Shown one piece after another: positions 43,101-55,100 of a stretch of DNA of 64,000 nt (the first letter of the stretch is position 1; every line of letters starts with the position of its first letter). The notes under the pieces were generated by a model. It had not been told where the DNA came from. It made no database searches and worked only from the letters and a program-made list of their open reading frames with translations. Source of the stretch: Notospermus geniculatus (taxonomy: Eukaryota; Nemertea; Pilidiophora; Heteronemertea; Lineidae). A program made the translations under genes and the position numbers. The DNA is taken from the NCBI GenBank assembly GCA_002633025.1, contig NMRB01001301.1:35110-99109 (forward strand). The letters run 5' to 3'.

Positions 43101-46100
43101 CATTTTTATTTTAGACTATTCAAAGTTATGTCAAAAAGCCGAAGCATTGTACATCAAAGTGACATGCATCTATGTATAGTTTGTCAGTGTAATGGCTGAT
43201 ATTTATAAAAGTTAGCAAATGCTTTTACTTTAAATTTTGTGGTACATTTACATTGGACACTGCTGTGCAAATCTCAAGTTAAAGCATATTGCTAACTTTT
43301 ATGAATAACAGCCAATGTCTGACTGTGTACAAGAGGAAGACTGTGATATGGATAATATTACAGTAATTAGAATCATTTCAAGCTCATCTGGCGAGCTTTA
43401 ATCACGATGCAGTGTCTGTTGTCATTGTCGGGACTCGGTTCGGGTAAGGGCCTACCATGGCCTGCTTGACCAGCTTAGTGTACCAGCGATCATTGAATGG
43501 AATTAACAGATTAAAGCTTCTGACGTCATATAGTGAGGACTGTTAGACCACCATTTTGTTGGAAAGGTCTATAGACAAAACTATATGGGCGAAAACCTTG
43601 CACATTACATTTGGAATGTCCGACTGTCCATGCAGAAATGATAACAGACGTAAAATGTGGTACGGGTGGACACGAGCACATGATGCAGAACAAAAACAAG
43701 TTGCAACATAAGTGAATGAAACATTAGGTGCTTACAGGTCGACATTGCGTCTTGAAGCAACTCGCGGCAAATAGCTTTTCGGCGATGGAAGACCCACGAC
43801 TGTTAGGAAGGGAATTTGCTATAGAGGCGTCACCTTTCGGAGAACGGCCACAACATGGGGAAAGCCCTCCTAAAAATAGTACGGTGACGCAGCCAAATCG
43901 GCGTAGTCGACGCCTACCTCCACAGCAAAGCCAATAGAATATTATTGACGACCGGAAGAAATCAATCTGGGCATGCGCAGGAGGCCTCTACTGTAAATTT
44001 ATCACACTTCAAATGCATTTTTTGAAGTCATCAGATCGAACTTCAGATTACCAATAGGTTCAAATTGTTCTAAACATGTTTATCTATTGCAAGACGTTGA
44101 CATTATCTTGATTTTATAATACTCAACTGAGAAAAATGCAACCTTCGGCACTAAAATTCCGGCAGTTTAGCTCGGAAGCATGAGAGTTGATGCAATTTAC
44201 TGAATTTACTGAATCTTGGAATAAGATCGCCGAACAATATTAACGTTATCATGGAGAAGGGAATTCCCGCTGCATATAAACATTGTGGTATAGCCGATAG
44301 CTGTCACAGGTTTCACCAAATCCTTTCGCCCAAAATACCTATGTTAACTTCTTTGTATTCAAACCATTGTTTGCCATATTTGGTAGGAACTAAATAGTTG
44401 TATTGTACGAACGTCTCGTTAATACTGTGGTTTCCTTTTGTAGGCCTCGACCATGTCGACGTGCATGGCTTAATGTGTCAGGGAATTCCTATTATATTCC
44501 AAATAGGGCACCAACCAATCAAATTTCGTTCCGGACCTTTTCCACTACATGCATTGACTTCTAACAGTCGTGGACCCGGAGTGACTGACTGATCAGTTGC
44601 CGATTTTGTTGACCTGAGCGTGCTTGCGTATTGTATTGTATTTCATTTTTCCATCAGGGCCGACGCTATAGCATTACTGGCCCTGGTAAGTACGGAGGAG
44701 GCCATCACAAGCTACTCATGTTCCTCACTTGGATGGGTCTTTTACTTGCCCTTGCAAAGACACAAGGTACAAGGCACCACGGCTTACTGTCCCATGCGAC
44801 GGACTGAAGAGCCGGGAATGAAATCCCATATGGCCCGGGCTGGATTCGAACCCGGGACCTGCCGCTTGCTAAGCGGACGTGATAACCACTAGGCTATCAG
44901 GCTCCTCGTGCTTGCGTCTCCGAGCAGCTGCCAGATCCACTAGTTGAGCGTGCTGTTTGAGGTAACTGCCAGTTGCTCCGAGTTCCTCTCAATCGCTGAA
45001 ATGTTGACCTGCGCGTGGTGGTTTTTTGATCTGCGACGGATCCGTCGAGTTGCTTCAAGACACAGTGTTGACCTTTAAGCACCTTTAGGTGCATGATATT
45101 AACCCATTAGGCGCCAGACAAGTATAAATTAGGTCAGCTTTTTTTCCCAGTGCTTTTCACTTTTTTTACCACCTTGGTTTTTCCTCAAATGACAAAAAGA
45201 AAAAGTTGCAGATAAAGTAGAACAAGTGATGTTTATTTTGTAGCTTATGACACTGGCTACATGATACAACGGGAGCCGAGGTTAAATTTTGTTGTTGTTG
45301 TTGTTGGTTGCCTCTGTGACGGCCGGAAATCACACGGGCGGGTTTGGGCTATATGGGATTATGCAGGCTTGGGCGGGTTTGGGCTATATGGCGCCTAAAG
45401 GGTTAATCAGAGTAGGGAAAAGATTTAGGATTAGACGAACAACGTGCATCAAGTCCTTGATAGGCCCATTGAGTTTCTGACATTCCACAAACGAACCAGA
45501 TTTGGCGTTGTTTGAAAGAATATTGAATGGGTCACAAACAACAGCATGAGTTGTGAATCGGCAAGCCTGGGACTTGCTGAGTGAATTCTGAATGCCACGT
45601 ACAGCATTGCTCTGTCTACATTGGAAGACAGTGCTAGCTTTCGAAGACTATTGGACTACAAATTTAACTCATCTACCCCCAGAGAGATGGCAGACGGCAT
45701 CTTCTGTCAAAGTTTTCTCACATCCTATGGTATTGATTGAAAAATATTTGATGGAAGGTTTTTCCTATCAACCATCTGAAGAATGTTTCTTCAAATTCTT
45801 TCTAATTTGTTTCCAAGGTTTTTAGAAAATTCAACTTTTTACTGTCCGCTCAAACCTGGTGGCAGATGAGTGAACTGAGATCAGTTTGCGGACAACCTGG
45901 AGAGGTTAGGTGCTTGAGGTAACCTGGGACCAGACATTAGCCCTGGTTACACTTCATAAAAACCCGCGTCTCACCCGTTTTTTCTGTCTACACCTGTTAA
46001 AGGCATGGGTCTAATAGATCTGGTGATGAAAAACCTGGGGCTAATAAGCCCTCCAAGCTCAAAGGGTTTTTGGAGGGCTTAATTTAGATCAGCGTCACAA

Positions 46101-49100
46101 GATTTTAGTAGTATCGACACGCATTGCGTCTCAGGTGGGATTTTTCTGAGCCGAGCTTGATATGGGTCTCAAAAAGCCTGGGGATTCCTAGTGTAACCAG
46201 GATTATTGTGAATGTTAAGACAACACCTAATACCACGTGGTTAGAATTAAAATAGTGAGGTGACTAGTGCAGGACTGTGGAAAGGTCTACAAGCTTGCGC
46301 CCATCAAGGTGGTGATGCATGAAAAATACCTTTTTTTGGACGGTAGTAGTGGTCAACTTTAAGTTTTATTATCAGACCTGCCAGAAAAGTAGCAAACAAA
46401 ATTCAATAATATTTCAAAATTTTTAACATAATTGAAAAAAAGTCATGACGAAAAAACACTGTTTGTGATTGAGATGTAGGCCTACAACACAGGAATTGGC
46501 AGAAACCCTGGCCCTGGATAACCCAATGAGGGTACAACGCACTACATGTATATGGATAGTTCCAAAGATTTGAGATGAAAATTGTGAGAAGTATTTGAAG
46601 AAACATTTTTCGAGATGTAAAATCATCTTTTCTCTAAATGAAGAAAAAAAAGGTTGCAGACGATATCATCATGACGTCTGCTAAGGATGTCAGTGAGCAA
46701 TTTCATTGGACAGCAAGAGTTTCAAAATAAACAAAGATTTAAACTTACCATCTGCTTTCACAGCAGTCGCTTGCGGCCATATTGCCATGGTTATGTACAA
46801 AACAAGGAACCAGAATGAGATGAGTGGAATGAAGTAGTAGAGCTGGTACGGGCGGTTCATTGTAAAACACAAACTCACGACCAGCATGTTGAGACGGAAT
46901 AATACCTGAAAGGAGAGAGCAGTGCTGGTTTTATGCCAATCCAACTAAAAGGACAACATTGGGGTTCATAGTCGGTGAAGGGAGTAGCCTAGGCCCTATT
47001 AGTAGATTTCCGTCATCTCTCAAAATAGCTCGGACAAAGTGAGTATCATCAACTGCTACAGCTGGGAGAGTGGATGAACTCAACATCACATTATTAGCTC
47101 GATAGACAAATTGGGCAAAGGGGATGTTCGTTTTCGTCAATTCAGAAATCCGAGTTGTGATCATTGAGAAAATGGAGAAAGCTATGAAGCTGCAAATTGC
47201 AGCGATTATTCTGTACAGCACAACAAATAATCCCTGCAATTTGCAAGTGCACAGCTTTTTCCGTTTTCCCAAGGATCACAACTCAGATTTCTCAAGTGAC
47301 GAAAGTGAACAGCCCCTTTAATGTACGTAGGAGGAAATCAGAGTGCATGTAGAAGGCTGCCTCTGTATCACATGAAGAATTCCAGATGGGTCCAGCAGGG
47401 ATCAAACCCAGAACCTGAGAGACAACTCTCCTGATGTTTCCACCAGCAATATGACAACCCATTAGTGCTACTTGTAATTGAACCCAAGGAGAGACGACCC
47501 TGTTTTATCCAAGTTATCCACTCACCCTACAGAACCTCTGAAGACCAAACGTGCTGGTATTCCAGAAGTAGGTGAAGTGCCCATAGCCAGAGAGAAACAG
47601 ATAGGCAGAAACGAGAACTCGTATATGCATGTAGATGGGCAGAACCTGCAAGAGACAAACACTTTTTCAAAAGGAAGTGGTTATCTGGCAAGCAAAATGC
47701 TTGCCGAGTACAGAAATTGGTCTCAGATGGCAAGCAAACAATATGACCACCGGTCATCATGGGCCAATGAAACCCTCAACCCTGTTAGCTGTCTCGGTAG
47801 CTCAGTCAGCTAGCGTTTGCCTCGTAAATCTGAGGTCCCCGGTTTGAATCCCGCCTGTTACAATTTTTTTCACCGCTTTTCCTGTCTCCTGTTTTTCTTT
47901 TGGCCTTTTTTTAATGAAAATACTCTAAATCCACCGAACAAAATTACCGAATGGTTCAGGAAAAAAATTAGCGGATGGCACATAGCCTTGTAAAATTGTC
48001 TAACAAGGATTACTTTCAGGAGACGTTTGTCATGTAAGAACGAACAAAAACTGCTTGGCTGAAGTAGGCCTACAGTGCTAAAGTATGCCTATAACTAAAA
48101 GGACCGCAGTGTAGCAGATAAACTCACATGGCTAGCGCCAGTTATGTGGTATATTAATATCACCAGCTGCATCCAACCTTTCCATTCGTCGGTTTGGTCC
48201 CGGTGTAGCATCGTTGATTGGTCCGAGTCCTCGTTGAAGAATATACCAAGCACCATCATATACACAAACGGCAGCAGAAAGTTAAGTAATGTGTACGCCT
48301 TGTTCTCCTTCATAAATACAGTAGTTCTGGAATTCAAAAATTAATCTGTAAAGAATTTTTGCTACTAAAGAACCTCCTTTTTCCGAAGCTCAGTTCATAC
48401 TCCTCCAATTTCAAACTGAATTTTCACTAAATGACATCATATTTTGGGCACATGTACATGGCTCTCCTTTTCCCAATCCCAATAAATACAACTGTTAACA
48501 TGAAAAAGTCTTCTTTTCTAAAAGTTTCAATTCGTGTTTCTGGGCTAAAATTGAGTCAAAATGAAATCGAATGACATGTTCAAGGGGAAATGAGATAGTA
48601 GAAAGACAGTGCCATCATTCAAGATGGAATTTGCCAAAACAGATTGAAACTAAGCAGAGAGAGGCTAAAAACGTGAAATGTTAGCCATTTGAAACCCAGA
48701 ACAAAAAAAAAATTCAAAATTTTGTCAAAAATTTTTTGGGGGGGGGGTTTTGGTTAAAAATGGCCTCCAGAGTCATTTTTTACACTCCAAAATGCAAAAT
48801 TAGTCTTCCTTCTGCATGAAAATAAATTGCATTTGAAATGTGACAAATTAAAGAAAAACAATACTGAAGTGAAAATCGTCATATTTGAAAAAGGTTAGTC
48901 TGCAAACTTGAGGGGGGGGGGGATATCCCCTCCTTGAAATTTTTGAGGAGGGGATCATCCCCCCATCCCCCCTCTGGCGGAAACACTGATCCGTGGAACA
49001 TGCAATATGAATGTGGCTCATTTATACAAGTCGCACATGATCATTTTCTACCAACCGATCACATATGAAGAAGTATGTCATGATGAGTCCTAGTTTGGCC

Positions 49101-52100
49101 AGTGACATGAGTATTACATAGTAACCAGGCTCAGGTTCGGCTGGTTTTATGGCTTGTCCATTCTGTTGGCAGGTAGCATTACGTTGACCATTTTCTGAAA
49201 AACCAAAATCAGGCCTCAGAATGTTCATAGTAGCAGTAGCAGCCATGCTGCTGTAGGAGAATTTCTACACTCACACTAGCAGCCTTGATTCTGCAGGGAA
49301 ATTTTCATGGTGGAAGTCTTGGTGTTTAAAAAGAATTTTCACAGTAGGAACCGTGGTGCTGCAGCAGAATTTTTACAGTAGGAGCTGTGGTGCTGCAGCA
49401 GAATTTTTACAGGAGCTGTGGTGCTGCAGCAGAATTTTTACAGTAGGAGCTGTGGTGCTGCAGCAGAATTTTTACAGTAGGAGCTGTGGTGCTGCAGCAA
49501 ATTTTTACAGTAGGAACCGTGGTGCTGCAGCAGAATATCCGCAGTAGGAGCTGTGGTGCTGCAGCAGAATTTTTACAGTAGGAGCTTAGGTGCTACATCT
49601 GCAAGGGTCACATTAAGGTTTGATTTTCTAACCACTGTGGCCCAGATCTCATTTATGTATCAAGAGAGCCAAGAAAGAAAAGAGAAGAAAAATATTACCT
49701 GGTCTATTTTTGTTCACGTTTTTTCTGCAGAAGACGACTTTCTTGCGATACAACCACAATGGAAATGCAATGAGAACACTGAAAATGTAATTTGGGAAAA
49801 TGATACAGTACGGACCAAATTCATAAAGGGTGGCTTAGACGCATGTACATGTAACTTCCTCAAATGCATGGTGGCAGTGTGTGCATTCAGTGAAGTTACA
49901 CAAGTCTAAGTCTTAAACACTCTTTATGAATATGGCCTAATGCACACTGTGAAAATAATCCACTCGTATCCAGTCAAATCCAATCAACAATTTCCATGAT
50001 TCCTTCGGAGTGGCTAAAAATTTTTCAGGGCTCATATCACACCAGTACATCAACTTTATATCAATTAGCATAATTTGCAGAGAACAGGTAAGAAACTAAT
50101 TAACTGAGTGTGATCACAGCAAACCAGAAATTCTTTGAAAACTTACCACAGTGCGAAGAAAATGGCGGTCATGGTTTGAATGGTGGTGAAGTTTTCGGCA
50201 CTACTGCAGCATGTGCCATCATTGAAACCCATTTTGTTGTTGCAGTACATGTTGATGAGAATTTGATTATCCTGTGAGAGAAAATATAGTTTAACCCAGA
50301 TTTCAGGCTTGGAGATGATTACAAGATTAGGAAGTGAAGGCGATAGGAATGGATGAAAACCGTGCAGCAAGGGCAGGAAACCGCTGACTTGGAAATAGGC
50401 CACTGACCACAATCTTAGTGAAAACTGTGCAGCAAGGGCAGGAAACCACTGAATGAGGAACCGGACGAACTAACGTCACGACGTGGCGCTGCGATCGATG
50501 AGACCGAAGTTTCTTTTTTCAACGTGATTTCCAGTCATTTCCATTAACTTCTGGCGTGAAATCAACCCAATTTTTTCGGTCGCATGACATTAAAATTTAC
50601 ACCATCTTGTCGCGGATGAAAATTTCTAAAATTCCTTTGCTTTTTTCCTTAAAATAAAGGGGTAGGATGGCGATAACGGCAACGTCTTTATCTCATTTTT
50701 TCTTGTAGAAAAATGTACAGCAGATTTTTTCATGACGCAACGTCAGCACATAAAACGACGTCAATGACGTCGGTTCGGTCTCATCGATCGCTGCGCCGAC
50801 CTGTCGGGATAAACGGCACGCCGGTTCCTCATTGGAAACAGGCCACTGACCACAATCTTAGTGAAAACTGTGCAGCAAGGGCAGGAAACCACTGAATTGG
50901 AAACAGGCCACTGACCACAATCTTAGTGAAAACTGTGCAGCAAGGGCAGGAAACCACTGAATTGGAAACAGGCCACTGACCACAATCTTAGTGAAAACTG
51001 TGCAGCAAGGGCAGGAAACCACTGACCTGGAAACAGGCCACTGACCAAAATGCCAGTAAAAATGGCAGCAAGGGCAGGAAACCAGTGACCTGGAAACAGG
51101 GCACTGACCACAATGCCAGTAAAAACGGCAGCAAGGGCAGGAAACCACTGACCTGGAAACAGGGCACTGACCACAATGCCAGTGAAAACGGCAGCAAGGG
51201 CAGGAAACCACTGACCTGGAAACGGGCCACTAACCACAATGCCAGTATTACAGTAAAAACGGCAGTAAGGGTAGAAAACCACTGACCTGGAAACAGGCTA
51301 CTGACCACCAGGAAGAGGTTCACTAATATGAGTTTACTCACCCAAAGTAGCGGTGAACTTGTTAAATGTGTCCCATCCCGGGTTGGATGACTCGTCCCCT
51401 GACAAACAAGACGGGATGAACTCCATATTTCAGCTGCACTGTTTTGTCTGGAAAAAACAGAGGTCGTGATCATGAAACTATTAATGACGTAATGCACATG
51501 GTGTGACGGACATGAATTTGTCTCCGTGTGTGCTGCCATTTTAAAGCCCAACTGTATGCATTAGGTAACTCTTTATCCCTCCCCACCTTGATAAGACTGG
51601 TCTCCTGTCCAACCTATATAGCCAGTGATAACACCAAGGCTGGACTGATACTATGTCGAAACAAAAATGGCCGCCACACCTTCATCCCTTTAGAAGTTCA
51701 ACGTGCTGGTATAACGTGACTAACCCTTCATCCGGTAAGGTAGCTTGCTTCAACTCATTCTTCTATGTGCAGCAACACTCTCAATGCAATTGGTAACTTA
51801 AGATCATTCAAATAGATAGATTTGAACAGTCTTGTCGAGCATGCATATAACACATTGCCTAAAGGTCAAAGGTTACGTCAACTGTCGTGAGATACAAAAC
51901 CTAACGCATACTGCAGGCTCGTCTTTAAGGCAAGCAAAAAAGTGCATGCACCTCGCAAACAATAGAATTTCTATTGTTTGTGAGGCGCAAGCACTTTTTT
52001 GCTTGCCTTAAAAGACAAGGCCTGTACTGTTGGGCCTAGAGTATACTTACAGAATGTCAATGGCAGCCTTGTTGTAATTATCAATTCTGACATTGGTGAT

Positions 52101-55100
52101 TCGTGAGAGTTTCCTCTTGGCCTCATCCACAGGATCTGAAGAGAAGAAGCAAATGTACAGCTTGTCATTCCTATTTTTCAGATACCTAAGAGGTGTGATA
52201 TTGGCGAGGTCAGTATGAATAGACATGAGACTTGTCTTTGGCCTCTGGCGCACTGGCGAGGTCAGTATGAATAGACATGAGACTTCTCATTGGCCTCTGG
52301 TGCACTGTGCAAGTTTCTAAGGGCGGGGATGGTCAGACTCCAGAGTTATTCACAAACTTTGCTTCCTGTGGAACCACACAGATTGGACATGTTGGATAGA
52401 GAAAGAGAGAGGATCAGCCTCTGGTGCACTGTGCAAGTTTCTAAGGGCGGGGATGGTCAGACTCCAGAGTTATTCACAAACTTTGCTTCCTGTGGAACCA
52501 CACAGATTGGACATGTTGGATAGAGAAAGAGAGAGGATCAGTATGAGGTGGGCAGTCTTGAATGCCTAAACCAAAGGAAGCCTGCCCACCTACTGTGATC
52601 ATGAAGTGGGCAGTCTTAAATGCCTAAATCAAGGAAGGCTTCTCAACTACTGTGATCATGAGGTGGGCAGTCTTAAATGCCTAAACCAAAGGCAACTGCC
52701 CCCACCTTCTGTGATCGTGAGGTGGGCAGTCTTAAATGCCTAAATGAAAGGGAGGCTCCCCTGCTGTGATCGTGAGGTGGTCAGTCTTAGATGCAGTTTC
52801 ACAGTGCATCCCCATCCAACGCACGATGAACCGTCCACACAGAAATTGTGCGGGAGAACCTCTACCTCTCTATGCTGCATAATTTCTGTGTTTCGGAACT
52901 GCACCGCAAAACGCACCGGAACCTGGTTTTGATGTGAACACACTTTTAGGCTGGAAAAGTAAGCAAGGCAGTGATGACGAACTCAGACCTTTTTCCTGCA
53001 TGCACAAAAACAGGTTTGTAACTTGACGAGACTGATCATCTTACCCTGTAAACGCCATAGGACTTTTGTAGTTTTCTTCAATTTTGCAAAATATGGGACG
53101 ATATACGTCAAATTGACTTTATAGTTCCCAAGTGCATCTGAGGAGTTGTAATGGGCGATTGTCCACTGAAATTTGAACAAAACGTCAAAGAAACTGTAAA
53201 TCATCGTATAATCAGAAAATTGCAGTTTTAAATGCCTAAACCAAAGAAAGACTGCCCAACTACTGTGATCATGAGGTGGGCAGTCTTAAATGCTGTTCAG
53301 AAAGTTACAGCAAAACATCTTTCACTGCACCGTTTGGCGGGGGAAGGGGCACTTACCAGGGCAGCACTAGTAACAACCAGATTTGGTCGTTCTGATCCGT
53401 CTTTGCCAAGCCACGATTTGTAGATGTCATACATCGCGCCATTCACCATGGGGATCCAGAAGAAATCCTGAAAAGCGAAAAAAACATTGATTCATCATCG
53501 GCCCTTGGTCCTACTTAGATATCTTGATACTGACACTATCAAGTTACTAAGGGTCGTATTTTAGGACGTTCCTTAACGTTAAGGTCAACCTTAAGTCTTA
53601 TTGTAAAACCATCGAGAACAATAGATCTAAAGTGGACCTTCATGTCAGTTAGGGAACATTCTAAAATCAGATCAGATGGTGAGATGGATAGAGAAAGAGG
53701 CAGAGAGAGGATCATTTGAAACAGGAAGACTGTCCACCTTTTTTTTTTTTTTGTTCATTTTTATATAGCGCATTTCCAGTTGAACTGCTCAATGCGCTTT
53801 ACATTACATTACATTACATCACCTTGTGATCGTGAGGTGGACAGTCTTTTAAATGCCTAAATCAAAGGCAACTACCCACCTACTGTGATTGTGAGGTGGG
53901 CAGTCTTAAATACCTAAACCAAAGGCAGACTTCCCGCCTACTGTGATCGTGAGGTGGGCAGTCTTAAATGCCTAAACCAAAGGCAGATTGCCCCACCTAC
54001 TGTGATCGTGAGGTGGACAGTCTTAAATGCTGTCTCACAGTGCATCCCATCCAACATTCAATGCATAAATGGCAATGCAGCGGCAGTCACAATCACACAC
54101 TTTCATGCAGCCTATGCCATGTATGTTCCACTTTTAGCCTTTTGCCTCCTTCTCTTGCATGTCTTTTTGCACAGAAGCAGCCCAGACCGTCTTATAGTTT
54201 TATTGTACAAAATAGAGACACGACTTACCACTTTTAAGTTGATTTTTTCATCTCTGAACTTTATATTGTGGTGAACTACAGGACGTTCTGGCTTTTTAGG
54301 CTTGGGTTTGAACATAGCCACAAACTCATAAAAGAGTTCTCGTATTCTAGAGTCCCCTATGAACACGATGTGGTTATGCCCTCCCCAATATGAAATATAA
54401 TGCATACAGTTTCTTGCATCACTGGAAAAAAGATAAAGAAATTAATGCATCAGTCAGAGAGACTCAAAAATATTAATGCATCAGTCAGAAAGAGTCAAAG
54501 ATATTAATGCATCAGTCAGAGAGACTCAGTACGATTCACCCTAACTTCAACATGGGCAAGTGGCAGGCCTGTGCAACAGACACCATAAAGTGAACACAAT
54601 GATTAAACCACAAATCACAGTATTTACCAGCCTGACTGAGCACAACCTTGGATTTGCTAGGCTCATGGAAAGTAAACCAAGTTACCCTAACATCATTAGG
54701 TAACTCCGACATGGATTATTTACCACTGACCTGTGCACATTTCCAAGCTTGGCACTTTGCCCACGTGTTGAAGTTAGGCTGAATCATACTTTACCTCTAC
54801 ACAGCTGACTGACTTCAGGAATCAGGAACTTAAAGTATAATTTGGAGCAGTTCATTTACTTACTTGTTTGAATAGTGATGCATCATACACCCGTACGGCT
54901 GCCAGACATTCTGACCCTGGAAACGACCATCAGCCATCAGCCATTTACACGAGTCATTCCCTGCAAAAGTGGTGTAATAAGAGCACTATTATTCATCTAG
55001 AAGTCAATCTCCAGAATTCACGAATTTTCGACCCCAACCGGGGTCTTTTTCAAGTGGAACTTTATAATCTGAAACTCTAGAAAAGACTTCTTGCTTATTA

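Larger units (their letters stand above)
52540..54040. repeat. GGTGGGCAGTCTTAAATGCC repeats, three clusters
   Basis: Units of about 57 bp (TACTGTGATCGTGAGGTGGG, CAGTCTTAAATGCCTAAACC) lie at 52540-52790, 53225-53305 and 53820-54035. The last follows the phrase TATATAGCGCATTTCC / GCGCTTTACATT, a common invertebrate repeat end. CASD1 exons 4 and 5 lie between clusters. Traces occur at 55250 and 56040. Confidence 0.75.

Noticed and set aside
50988-51551. 187-codon minus-strand ORF with [11 protein letters not shown]-like repeats
   Set aside because: Most of it is translation of the 64-bp minisatellite; only its upstream end overlaps CASD1 exon 7, in frame by chance.
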